DNA of 64,000 bases. Source: Achatina immaculata (lineage: Eukaryota; Mollusca; Gastropoda; Stylommatophora; Achatinidae). A program made the translations under genes and the position numbers. How positions within the stretch are numbered: the first letter of the stretch is position 1; every line of letters begins with the position of its first letter. The stretch lies in assembly GCA_009760885.1 (NCBI GenBank), contig CM019704.1:16899429-16963428 (forward strand), read 5' to 3'. Shown here piece by piece: positions 33,099 to 43,345 of this stretch. Below the pieces are notes generated by a model, which was given only the letters and a program-made list of their open reading frames with translations, did no database searches and was not told the origin of the DNA.

Positions 33099-33403
33099 TT
33101 AGTTGACTATTTCATTTTATGTAGGCTTTTTGTGTTTGTCTGCCTGTCTGTTTTTTTGCTTGCCTCTTTGCATGACTGGGTTATTTTGTTTCTGCTTGTC
33201 TTTACTGTCTTCTATAACGACCTGCCCTGTCTGTCAGCTTAATCAACAGCTGATGAACTTTACGGAGGTTAGTTCATAGTTTCTTGCTGATACGAATACT
33301 GGAAGCTGCTTCTCTGAAGCCGTCAAAACATGCAGCAGATACTGGAGGAGAGGGCAGAAGAAAACTGCTCTTAAAGTACTTAAAAGGAAAAAAAAAATGC
33401 CAC

Positions 33404-33880
33404 CTTCCGCATCCGAATGGTAGCAGGAAGTGTTAACATTCTCAGTCTAAGTCTGAAGTTAACTTTCTGCATTCAGAAGGTCAGCAAGAACTGTTAACAT
33501 TCTCAGTCTAAGTAAATGTTTTTAGTAAGCAATTTCGTTACAGCGGCAGTGTTACACTTACTTTGTTGCACAGAGAGAGAGAGAGAGTGTGTGTTACGCT
33601 CATTTTGCTACAGCGGCAGTGTTACACTTACTTTGTTGCACAGAGAGAGAGAGAGAGTGTTACGCTCATTTTGCTACAAAGGGCATTGCTACACTCATTT
33701 TGTTACTGCGGCAGTATTATACACTCATTTTATTACAGCAGTGGTGCTACACTCATTTTGTTATAACGACAGTGTTACATCTTTTTTTTTTTGTTACAGT
33801 TAACTTCCTGCATTCAGGTCAGCAAGAATTGTTAACATTCTCAGTCTAAGTCTTGAGTTAACCTCCTGCATTCAGAATCG
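33404..33880. repeat. about 59-bp tandem repeat split by a 283-bp module
   Basis: Units containing GTTAACATTCTCAGTCTAAG and CTGCATTCAGAAGGTCAGCA occur before 33512 (about two) and after 33801 (about 1.5). The intervening 33518-33800 block is a copy of 31365-31644. Confidence 0.8.
33518..33800 (+). repeat. duplicated 280-bp module (copy of 31365-31644)
   Basis: Both copies start at GTTTTTAGTAAGCAATTTCG, carry CAGAGAGAGAGAGAG blocks and TTACGCTCATTTTGCTACA units, and end at a T-run followed by TTGTTACAGT. Differences are scattered substitutions and repeat-length changes. Flanking sequences differ at the two loci. Confidence 0.9.
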
Positions 33881-34373
33881 AATATTCATTTGCCGGAAAT
33901 CAAACAGACGAAGAAAATCGTATTTCCCCGCCCCTACCCCTGCCCCCACCCCATTTTTGAATTACTTTACTATCGATACCAGACGTTGCACTGTGATATA
34001 TTTCTATGGAACGACTACGCTGTATAGAACGACGCTTGCATGAATAAGCTGCTGGATATCCTCTAAGCCATATTTAAAAACCCTCCCTTATTCTCTCAAG
34101 AAGGTCTAAGTATCGCGCTTAACCCACTTTTGATGAAAGCCTTATCGGATTGATTCAGGATCTGTATTGGAGGCACGACGCTTCGTGGTTCAAAACAACC
34201 ACAGATCTCCCTCGTGGCCAGTGGTCGTTAAAATAGACAAGGAGTACTCCTCATTCTTAAGTGCAGAGATCGACTTTTTTAACTTCAGCCGAAGCGCACT
34301 TTGAAATAAACCTTTTCTTTTTAAACAGACAGATGACTTCATTGAGGAAAAGGAAAAAAAAAGACGGACTGAA

Positions 34374-34405
<32 letters not shown>

Positions 34406-35120
34406 ACGAAAGAAAGAAGATGCCGTTTCAGCAAAGAAAACAGTGAGTAGATACTGGATATGACCTAGCTCTGCTGATGTCTGAGGGAACTGCTTCATTA
34501 CTCTCGAGACATGCCCATAAGTGTTCTGCATTCAACATCAGGATGTCCTTTAGTGTTTTGGTTGATATAACACAGACACTGGGCTGGTTGTGAACGACTC
34601 GTGTCCTAGCGCACATCAGGGATTTGCTTCCACGTCCTCCGAGGACATGTAGTTCACTGAGGCGGCTGTTGTATGTCCTTTTGAGGAAGGTTTCTTGTTC
34701 AGATTCTTTGATTTGCTGCTTGAAGGACTGATATATGTCTTGTTTGTCCAAACTGATGTTTCCCAGTGGAGCGACTTAAGAGCCTTAATGTTTCCTAGTT
34801 AGTAAACAGTCAGATACGAATTAATTCTTCGTCAAGTGTTCCTGAAAGGACATAAAATCTTTCCAGTAATGCGCAGAGACAGGCAACCGGCAGCAGATAC
34901 TCGGAATCTTCAGTTAAATCTAAACAGAAGACAATGAGCTATAGCAGCATATGGGTCGGTGGGTGCGTCGTGGGTTTTGCAGGGCTGACATCACATGTGA
35001 CGACGTGAACGTTGGTCACGTGAATGAGCTGTTACTGAACTTGGTCACGACAGGGTTTTTGGCACTGCTTCTGGAGAGAGTGTGAAAGCCAGAGGATGGA
35101 CGTTTAGAAATATACAAGGC
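33881..35120. other. unassigned sequence with (AGAA)n
   Basis: (AGAA)n lies at about 34376-34422. Apart from the minus frame at 34428-34751, listed separately, no coding content was recognised. Confidence 0.4.
34428..34751 (-). CDS. unrecognised 107-codon open frame
   Basis: The translation is compositionally normal (KQQIKESEQETFLKRTYNSR, CARTRVVHNQPSVCVIST, LNAEHLWACLESNEAVPSD), with no low complexity. I recognise no family. It has no visible signal peptide or membrane segment. It ends in Cys-rich THCFLC beside a purine microsatellite. It could be a decayed transposon gene or chance. No splice sites were established. Confidence 0.15.
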   Translation of the reverse strand: MDKQDIYQSFKQQIKESEQETFLKRTYNSRLSELHVLGGRGSKSLMCARTRVVHNQPSVCVISTKTLKDILMLNAEHLWACLESNEAVPSDISRARSYPVSTHCFLC

Positions 35121-35131
35121 CTTTATCTGTC

Positions 35132-36346
35132 GGGCGGCCTGGTTAGCTGAGTGGTTAGAAGCTCGGTTTACTAATGATAAATTTGGGATTGAGACAAGGA
35201 TGTGTTCTATCTCCTGACCTCTTCTCCTTGTACAGCGAAACCATAATGAGAAATACAGAGAGCTTGCCAGGCATATCAATTGGCGGGTACAACCTTAACA
35301 ACTTAAGATATGCAGAAGACACAGTCCTGATTACTAAAAGTGAAGGGGAGCTACACAGGCTCTTCTGGACATCGTGGTTCGTGAAAGTAAAAGTAAAGGT
35401 CTCAGTCTGAATAAAAAGAAGACTGAAGTGATGGTCATCTCAAAAGAAAAGAATACCACCAAAATGTAGCATTACCATCGATGGCACAAATCTGAAACAA
35501 GTTGATAGATTCAAGTACTTAGGAACAATTATAACAACTGATGGGAAATGTCACAACGAAATAAAAAGCAGACGTGCTCAAGCCAAGTCAGCATTCCAAA
35601 AAATGAGAAATATCTTGTGCAATAGATCCATATCAATGGATGCAAGATTCCGAGTACTTAAATGCTACATCGAGCCAATTTTGTTTTATGGGTGTGAAGC
35701 ATGGTCTATGAATAAAAAGAGTACAGCGAGAAATTGAGGCCATTGAAATGTGGTTCATAAGATGGATGTTGAAGGTACTATGGGCAACCAAGAAAACTAA
35801 TGAAGAAGTCTTAAGAGAGGCTGGAGTTAAAAGGCAAATTACAGCAAAGATCAAAGGCAGACAAGCGAGATTTGTAGGATATTTTCTGAGAAGAGGAAAA
35901 TTAGAACACACTATGGCAACTAGAAAAATTGAGGGAAGAAGAGACAGAGGAAGACAGTGAGAGAAGTTACTGGATAGGTTGTCAGTGTGGCTAGGAAGAA
36001 AGTCACCGGCGGATCTCATAATCAAGTCTGAAGACAAGGAACTGTGGAGAGAAATGATCGCCTACGCCACGCTGCACGGCACTTGATTGATTACTAATCC
36101 GGTGGTACCGTGTTCAGTCCCAGCAGAGGGACTTTTTTTCTGGTACACACCAAAAAGGCCCCGAGGTTCACCCAGCATCTAAAAATGGGTACCAGAGAAA
36201 TCTGGGAAGGTAAAGCGGCCAGGGCGTGATACTGACCACATTACACTTTCATGTGCCGAAGGTCATTGAAAATACGGGCCTAATACTGTATTCCCCAATA
36301 TGCCTTAATGGCGTGAAAACGGGAATTTTACCTTAACTCACATTAC
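35132..36346 (+). mobile_element. SINE type 3 interrupted by a LINE-B insertion
   Basis: The tRNA-like head (GGCGGCCTGGTTAGCTGAGT, GGTTAGAAGC) occupies 35132-35175. The head then resumes at 36099 (CCGGTGGTACCGTGTTCAGT) with the body AAAATGGGTACCAGAGAAAT and end CATTAC. The outer duplications CTTTATCTGTC (35121-35131) and CTTTACCTGTC (36347-36357) match at 10 of 11. The intervening 915 bp are a LINE. Confidence 0.85.
35176..36090 (+). mobile_element. LINE-B fragment nested in the SINE
   Basis: It has exact 8-bp duplications TTACTAAT at 35168-35175 and 36091-36098. The coding remnant includes polymerase motifs LRQGCVLSPDLF and RYAEDTVLI, then FKYLGTIITTDGKCHNEIKS, CYIEPILFYGCEAWSM, GRQARFVGYFLRRGKLEH and KIEGRRDRGRQ. 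The catalytic box reads YAED where YADD is usual. Lesions include a frameshift near 35360, one near 35725 and a TGA stop at 35958-35960. The 3' end is TGATTGA. Confidence 0.9.
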
Positions 36347-36360
36347 CTTTACCTGTCCAC

Positions 36361-36756
36361 ATGAGTGCTAAAAAAGTGTTTAAACATGGAGTATACATGA
36401 GAGATCATGGAGCTGAACTTATGCTTGGATCTATTCTTCAATACAGAGATTGTTCCTGGGTCGCATTCAAGGTCAACGTGAAGTGTTCGTTTGTTTGGAT
36501 GTTGCTGTATGTTGAGCTGTCACGACTTACAACACAAGCCATCACACATACACTCATATGCCGCTGTTTCATGCCATATGCGTATGAGAATCTTCGGAAT
36601 CTAGAGAGGATTGCAGACTACATGTCCATCAGCATAAACTGGCTCTCACGCCCAACTCTGCGCATGCTAAAACGATCTAAGATAAGTCCTGCAAAATTCT
36701 ACAGTCTACAAAGACTTAAGAGCCTGTATCTGCTGGCCACGGGAAAAGAGCCTTAA
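36361..36756 (+). CDS. unrecognised 131-codon open frame
   Basis: The frame starts 14 bases after a SINE's end. It encodes a non-repetitive protein (MSAKKVFKHGVYMRDHGAEL, QYRDCSWVAFKVNVKC, AYENLRNLERIADYMSISIN). The tail (SRPTLRMLKRSKISPAKF, RLKSLYLL) weakly recalls the helical pattern of a SOCS box, but I cannot confirm this. Its last codons (LLATGKEP) are the seed of the 28-bp array that follows. It could be a decayed exon of a host gene. No promoter, polyA site or exon partner was seen. Confidence 0.25.
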   Translation: MSAKKVFKHGVYMRDHGAELMLGSILQYRDCSWVAFKVNVKCSFVWMLLYVELSRLTTQAITHTLICRCFMPYAYENLRNLERIADYMSISINWLSRPTLRMLKRSKISPAKFYSLQRLKSLYLLATGKEP

Positions 36757-36865
36757 TCTGCTGGCCACGGGAAAAGAGCCTTAATCTGCTGGCTACGGGA
36801 AAAGAGCCTTAATCTGCTGGCCACGGGAAAAGAGCCTTAATCTGCTGGCCGCGGGAAAAGACCAT
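36722..36865. repeat. 28-bp minisatellite, 5 copies
   Basis: GCCTTAATCTGCTGGCCACG then GGAAAAGA repeats about five times. The first unit (CCTGTATCTGCTGGCC) is still part of the open frame at 36361-36756. Later units contain the TAA stop. Confidence 0.92.
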
Positions 36866-38267
36866 GGACGAACAACTATGAGACATGCATGACGACCTCC
36901 TGTTGTCATTGTGATTCAGGGAAGTGATCCCTCTCCTTGACTAGATGACCGAGCAGATGAAGAGGAGGAAGAAGACTACACCTTTCGAGGCACATTGGGG
37001 TGACTACTTTACTTAAATGAGGTAGGCTATTAAAACTGCCCACGGGTCACCAGCCCTGCCGACCTAAGGGACGGCTTTGCTTCTTCCCCTCCCTATCCCC
37101 AAACGCCCAAATTACTTTACATCAAAACAGCAGAATTTACAGTTCTCCTCGTAAACATGGTCATCACTGTCAATATCTACAGCTTCTTCAATTACGCTGA
37201 CCAGAAAATTATTAGCTTCAAGTCACGAGATCATAAAGAGATACCCGAGGGGGGGGGTGGGTATTCTTGACCCCCTCAACCATGTTCCCAGAGTTCGCCC
37301 CTCCCTAGCACCCTGCCCTCCGTCGATGTGTCCAGACACGTGTGGTATCATTTTGGGCACTTTTCGAATTCGCTCCATTCCGGCATCTGTCTGTGACAGG
37401 AACCCAGACGCGCCGATCATCTCAAACAATGAACACCCCTCTGTCATTTTGCCCCTTTCAAAACAATAGCCTCTCCCTTTGTCTCTAGTCTCGGAGGAGA
37501 CATTTTAGCCACCGCATCTTTAATAACGTGAGGCCGGACTAGTTTTCTTTTACCGTAAAATCTTATTTTTTATTTTTTAGATTGAGAATCTTTCACTGTT
37601 TTTTTGTTTTGTTTTGTTTTTTGGTAGGGTTTACAAGATAACCCAAGTGAGAACAACCTTAGTCTGCTGTTTGTTGTGGATCTCCTTGCGTCTGCGTGCT
37701 AGGAACTGTCAGAAGCTAAGATGACGAGCTCGATAATCTTCTCTAGTACTTCAGCTTTCCAATATAAGCAGTTTTTAAATCATTTACATTACTCTGTGTG
37801 CAAGTCTCCTGTTCTGAAGTGCAAAGTAATTGTAAAGAAATAATTAAGTAAACGATTGTGAATAATATTTGTGTCTCCAGAAGGATGATGAAACCATGCC
37901 GCTGCTGGCGCTGTGTCGACAGCTTCTGGCAGTTCTTCGTGCCTAGTAAAGTAACAGTGACTATGTTCCCAGTGAAGCAAGGCTGGCAATGGTTATTATT
38001 TCGTGGGCATCTGTTGGTAGAAAGAATTCTTGTAGTTTTATGACTAAACCCGGGACGCACTAGAGGACTTAATGAAAGTGGAATCGAGATGATCGCTAGA
38101 TCAACCATTCGTCTCTGTATCATATCATATGGACTTCCTCTTCTTCACCACCATCATCGTAATCATCCTTCTTCTTCTTCTTCTTCTTCTTCTCGACGTG
38201 TACACTTCTGAAGTAATTGGTGGTCAGCTGGATTTGGTGTACATTCCGATAAAGCGTCAATATATAT
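36866..38267. other. unassigned sequence
   Basis: About 36910-36980 (TGACTAGATGACCGAGCAGATGAA in part, then GGAGGAAGAAGA) resembles 55350-55420 and may be a LINE tip. A G-run lies near 37250, T-runs at 37560-37625, and (CTT)n at 38164-38194. No gene was recognised. Confidence 0.4.
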
Positions 38268-38552
38268 ATGTTGGCCAAACAGTCTTCCCTGCATCTCATA
38301 TGTTGGCCATATCTGTCTTCCTGCACCTCATATTCTGAGCACATCTGTCTTCCCTATTCCTCATATGTTGGCCACATCTGTCTTTCCTTCACCTCATATG
38401 TTGGCCACATCTGTTTTCCCTGCACCTCATATGTTGGCCATATCTGTCTTCCCTACACCTCATATGTTGGCCATATCTGTCTTTCCTTCACCTCATATGT
38501 TGGGCACATCTGTTTTCCCTGCACTTCATATGTTGGGCACACCTGCAGAATA
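38268..38552. repeat. 33-bp minisatellite, about 8 copies
   Basis: The unit CACCTCATATGTTGGCCACA then TCTGTCTTCCCTG is 33 bp (11 codons), so periodic frames such as HMLATSVFPSP stay open. The last unit grades into CATATGTTGGGCACACCTGC. Confidence 0.92.
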
Positions 38553-39786
38553 TGTCCTCCCGTCATCTTACCAGTGCCACATGTGCCACATGTTGGATGA
38601 GCCGATCCTGAACTTGCTGACAATGTGCTACTTCAGTTTGTTGTGACCGGTGTAGAGCTTTTATTTTCAGTTCATGTTCCGGTTGTCTGTTCTCCTGCGT
38701 CAGCGCCATCTTGTGTCTGTAATAATGACGTCAGTGTTCTCTGTGTAAGCCTATCTCTTTATGGCCTTACCCGCTGACTGATCTAATTAATTTATCTTCA
38801 TATTTATCTATCATAAATGTTCAGTAAAACGGCATCCAACAAGTTCCGTAACACCTAACATTTAAGTTTCAAACTGTCCTCTGAGAAAAATACTGCCATT
38901 ATTATTATTATTCATCACAAAAATCACACAAATCCATATATTCACGTATAAGTCCTGGACAACTGTACAGACTGACTCAGTAGTAAATGCCCACATTAAG
39001 TCATTGATCAGCGAGAACGTTAAACGGTCGGCAAATCTCGAAATCTTGTCCGACATTAGATCTTAAAAATAAATTTTAAGTTTTCTTTAAAGAAATGGAG
39101 TTACTGACAAGGTTAATGTTCCGCTCGCTGAAAAAAACTCGCCATTCTCTGGTGCAGTTGTGCTTAATGCTAGCTACCAAAACGTCCTGGCGATAGATAG
39201 ATCAGACCCATATTTTTTTATTTCTGTACTTCATCAGCGTTAAGCCCATGTCGTTATGAGAGCCAGCCTCATGAAGTGTTTTGATGACAACCTTATATTC
39301 AGTGTTCATAAGTCACAAATAGAGTCGATCTAGCTACTAGCCAAAGACATTTATTCATCTGTCAACAATTAATGGAAGGCTGAAGGTTCCAATAAATCTC
39401 TTAACTGGGCAAGGCGTTTGCCTCTCGTATCTGATCTATGTTCATAGTCTCTGTCTACTGACCTGAACATATCTCAGACTGTATCACAGAAGAAAAAAAA
39501 ACTTCGTCTCAATTTAGAACTTCTCTTCAGACTTCCACATGATTTGAGAAACGCTCAGACATTCTCATATTTCTCTCTTACTGAACTGTGGTCTCTGATT
39601 ACTGAGTCGTACTCATCAGGTACCGAATTGTATTGAGTGTGAAAGTACTCAATGACTACAGCCAGACTGACGGCTGGGACATCTCATGACTTTCAGCGAG
39701 AAGGAACCTCATCTCTCTCCTTGCTCCAGGATGTTTTGTATTCTTACGCCAACTGTCTCCGTGGATTAAACTCTGTAGAAAGTATA
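38553..39786. other. unassigned sequence
   Basis: No repeat or gene recognised up to about 39650. Sequence from about 39700 may be the decayed continuation of the LINE-H ORF read on minus (AEFNPRRQLA-like), but this is weak. Confidence 0.35.
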
Positions 39787-40464
39787 TCATTCTGCACCAC
39801 AAGGACTATCTTGCCAAAGATGGCCGAAAGGGAAAAAATGCTTTGTGTACGTCTGTCCATTCCTTGATGGGGAGGAGGAAGAATCTTGCAATATTATCAT
39901 GTTGCTGATGTTGCATAGCTCTTCGCTGTTTTCCACAGGGTTTCGATCTTCGTATCCTAGTGCTGGTGGATGTGCATTAAAATCTCCCGCAATAATATTT
40001 TTCTGCATGTCTGTGCTGTCTATGTTGATTTGGCTTTTAGAATTTGGGGGACAATAAACATTATACAGAGTGTACCGCAGCCCATCATGCCATACTATTA
40101 TCTCTTGGATATCATTCTCATTGCACTTTCTGTTTTTAACTTCTCCTTGGATGTCATTTCTCAAGAGTGTGGCAATGTCCCTGCACTTATCACATTCACA
40201 CTTAAACAAGGTGTATCCAGGCACTGAGTGATCTTTTCCATATACAAGGGTTTCTTGTATGATCGCAATATGGATGTTGACATTTTTCAGCTGTCTGCTT
40301 AATTCTGAGGCCTTTGGCCTAAGTCCAGAAATGTTTATTTGAAGAATATTTAGTGTGCCCCCCCCCAGCTGAAATTTTTGCTCAGGGTAGTCGGTGGGGG
40401 GGGGGGCTTTTACAAGGCGACGTCCGGGCCCGTATGGTTTTCTTTTTGTTCCTGACATTTTCAT
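39787..40464 (-). CDS. LINE-H apurinic-type endonuclease domain, partial ORF2
   Basis: This 225-codon minus-strand frame is the longest one here with a recognisable domain. After a basic N-terminus, residues 38-48 read LNILQINISGL, with the Asn of the QxN active-site motif at about 44. IIQETLV (about 68-74) has the catalytic Glu at 71, and YNVYCPPNS is at about 134-142. IAGDFNAHPP (about 158-167) has the Asp/Asn pair. In LINEs this endonuclease nicks target DNA to prime reverse transcription. After about residue 205 the match is lost through a probable frameshift, and no polymerase follows. The start Met is the first in frame, with no evidence for its use. Confidence 0.85.
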   Translation of the reverse strand: MKMSGTKRKPYGPGRRLVKAPPPTDYPEQKFQLGGGTLNILQINISGLRPKASELSRQLKNVNIHIAIIQETLVYGKDHSVPGYTLFKCECDKCRDIATLLRNDIQGEVKNRKCNENDIQEIIVWHDGLRYTLYNVYCPPNSKSQINIDSTDMQKNIIAGDFNAHPPALGYEDRNPVENSEELCNISNMIILQDSSSSPSRNGQTYTKHFFPFGHLWQDSPCGAE

Positions 40465-40482
40465 ATTGGGGTTTTTGTCCTA

Positions 40483-40575
40483 AGTCTATCATACACACTA
40501 GACCATGTCTATCATACACACTAGACCATGTCTATCATACACACTAGACCATGTCTATCATACACACTAGACCAT
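40483..40575. repeat. 23-bp tandem repeat, 4 copies
   Basis: GTCTATCATACACACTAGAC then CAT repeats four times without divergence. It lies between the LINE-H frame and its presumed 5' repeat. Confidence 0.95.
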
Positions 40576-41290
40576 TCCAGTGAGAAGCTGAGACCAGGCC
40601 CCAAGTGCAACACCGGCCCTCCTAACGGCTTTGAGACAGTTTCACAGAGATACTCCGACTTTGAGTTGAGGGATCCGATGGGTGCTTCAACCATGTCCAT
40701 TCCCCGCCATCTATAGTCCGCTGGGTGCTTTGTTTGCCTCATTCTGATAGCTATTGTTGTAGAGACCCACAGGCGTGTCACGTCCTGGACTCGTCATTTT
40801 CCATCAGACTTTCCTAACCCACGTAGATAATCTCTATGTACTCATCCATCCACCATCCCGATCAGCCCAGCGCGGCCCCAAACCAAGATCTCAGCTCCAC
40901 CTATTGACGGGTGTGCAATGTTAAAAGCTGGGGGACTTCTATCCTAGGAGGGATATTTTGTGCTTATCATTTTCCCACAAGCGAGAGAGTTTTCTTAGCG
41001 TACACAGCATCTTGTCTAAGTTATCTGACACTCCTATAATAGACAAGAGGCTACTAGCAGATTTCTCAGTTCTATGTTCCCTCTTTCTTTTCCAGAAAGT
41101 TCTGTTTCCTAACAATTCTGCCTATAAAAGAGTGACATACATTATAACGATAACAAATAGTGTTGATTGCTACAGGTTTGTGGGCTACAGGAGCAGGTCA
41201 GAGTTTTTTAAGCAATCAGATCTGATGTTCCCTGTCTCACAAAGACTATGTTAAGATAAGTGTGTTCTTAGCACAGTTGCTCTCGGTATA
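40575..41290 (-). mobile_element. dispersed repeat, possible LINE-H 5' region
   Basis: It matches 17885-18340 in inverted orientation and colinear order. It has 40575-40870 and 41150-41290 as conserved ends, plus about 280 bp unique to this copy. On the minus strand it lies immediately upstream of the endonuclease frame at 40464, which supports a 5' UTR or upstream-ORF role. An 86-codon minus frame (YRWRGMDMVEAPIG) is shared in part with the other locus (YSWRGMDIIEALIG). Confidence 0.65.
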
Positions 41291-43259
41291 ACACTGTAAA
41301 TGTGTGGTTTATCTATAATTGATGGCACCAGTATACTATTTTCAATTGTTTATGATATATTTCTGAATAAGGAATATGTTCTTGATTAATACCGATTTTA
41401 TCTTCTCACATATCCAGATTTCTGTTGTTTTAGATTAGGTTTCACAAACATTACTCTTCATTAAATCAGAGGAAGTCCGATGAAACGTTCTCTACAGAAT
41501 TGATTTAATTCTGACAAATCAGATATTCGACTTAGAATTCTCAACATCACTTGTACTAAGATGCAATACGACATAATCTTCGTTAGTTGTTGAAGCACAT
41601 AATCATTTGTTCATTAAATCAAACTATCATATTCTATATGCAGCATTTCTCAATGTTCTCAACTTCACAATATTCTACACATTTGATGAGGACAGTTCTA
41701 AACTTTGTACTATATTCGATCTGCAACACGTGGTCAATTAGTTACACGACTAAATCACTGTACTCGAAGTTTTAAAGTATCAATTTTTCGCAATCACTTG
41801 AATCACAGCTTCAATCTGTCCTAAAACTACTTCTTCAAAACTGCTTTTCCTGAGTATCTATTGCTTTAATTGTCCATCTATTCCAACTGTCGTTACCTAC
41901 GTCTTCTTTCTCTCTCGTGTCTTCTCTGGTGTGTCTGTCCTTCTCTTCCTCTCTTGTCTGGACCGGTCTCAGTTCACTGACCGTCCTTGTTCCTCTGTCT
42001 TCGGGGTTCCGTCCTCTGTCTCTTCTTCTTCCTCGTTCCCTCTCTACTTGGTTCCTCTCCCTTGTTCTTACTGTCTGTTCTTCCGTCTTCGGCCTCCCTC
42101 CTTTGTGTCTTCTTCTTCCTCGTTCCCCAGTACTTGGTTCTTCCTCCTGTCTCTTCGCTCACCTTTTTATCTTCAAGTTCAGCTTGATAGATTAACCAAT
42201 AAGTATTTTGGTTCCACTCTTCAGATGTCCACTGGTTCCCATGAGCGTTCTGATTGTCCATCATTCAAACTGCCCCGTTACTTATATGTCGTAAGTCAAT
42301 TGTCCAATAGGCCACGCCTCTAAATATTTAATTGATCAGCTGGCCGAGTTGATCACTCCTTTATTTAAAAACCGTGTGCAATCGCGTTCTAACGCGCGTC
42401 ATATAACAGGTGTCAAGTGTCAAGTCCGGCTATACAATTGTTATTTACCTAAGACATTATCTTGCTCTTTCGTGTCGGAGGTTTTATTGTGTCCTCGCTT
42501 TTCATTGTGTCTGCCTTTTCTATTCGTCTTTTCTATTTTGTTTACACGTGTCAACGTCCAGTCACTGCTTTGTTATCACTGGACCATCTTACTTTCTGGC
42601 GTCCTTTCTTTGTCTTCCATATGTGTCAGCGTCACTGAGTCTCGTCTTTTTATATTCACTGTTTCCGCTGTTTACTTTTGTCCGCGTCTTGCTCTAGTGT
42701 CATGGATGTTTTATACCTTTCTCTTCCTTTTTTCAACACACTTTTCTCTGTCGCTATTCGATCTTACTATTTTCTTTACCACATATTTTCATAATCATAT
42801 TCACTAATAATAATAACCACAATATCCGTTACATACAAGGCCATGCTACACTGGAGGGGGGGGGGGGTCTGGCGGACACAAAGGACAGCTCTGAGCTACG
42901 AACAAATTATTACTTATTATTCTTTATAGTTGTCTCTTAATCCATCCCCGCCTTCTCGTCGGCCATACCGAGCCCTCTACGTCCAAGCAAGAAAACAAGA
43001 CAAACAATATTTATATCCGAGACCCCGTTGTACTCAGGCGATCACTGTTTCAAGGCAAACTCTCCTCCGTTTAACCTTCTCCAAACACTGACCGAATGTC
43101 CATGTTTACTTGGGGACTATCCCCCAAAAAAATTACAAAGCAAAGGCCAGGTCCCTGGATGCCGTGTTGAGAGATAATTAAGGGTGGTCAGTGAGATAAA
43201 GGACACTTCCTCGATCGTGTCCTTCCCCTGTCATTTTCCTCTGCTGCTTATTTGACTAT
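41291..43259. other. unassigned sequence
   Basis: Pyrimidine-rich from about 41890 to 42180 (TCTTCTTCCTCGTTCCC occurs twice, at about 42023 and 42112). Long Ser/Leu/Phe frames over it (up to 152 codons) lack any recognised domain. A G-run lies at 42857-42868. Confidence 0.4.
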
Positions 43260-43345
43260 TGAAAAAGAACTTGCAAAACAGAAGTACAGCAAAATAGAAG
43301 TACAGTAAAACAGAAGTACAGCAAAACAGAAGTAATAAAACAAAT
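43260..43345. repeat. 17-bp tandem repeat, about 4 copies
   Basis: AGAAGTACAGCAAAACA and variants repeat about four times. Confidence 0.8.

Noticed and set aside
39787..40464. LINE-H endonuclease frame as a host DNA-repair enzyme
   Set aside because: The QIN, QET and GDFNAH motifs fit LINE endonucleases, and the frame breaks after about 205 residues beside repetitive DNA. A host APE1-type enzyme would be more conserved and multi-exonic.
41917..42807. Long Ser/Leu/Phe frames as secreted or membrane proteins
   Set aside because: The region is pyrimidine-rich and several overlapping frames share the same composition. No consistent signal or domain was seen.
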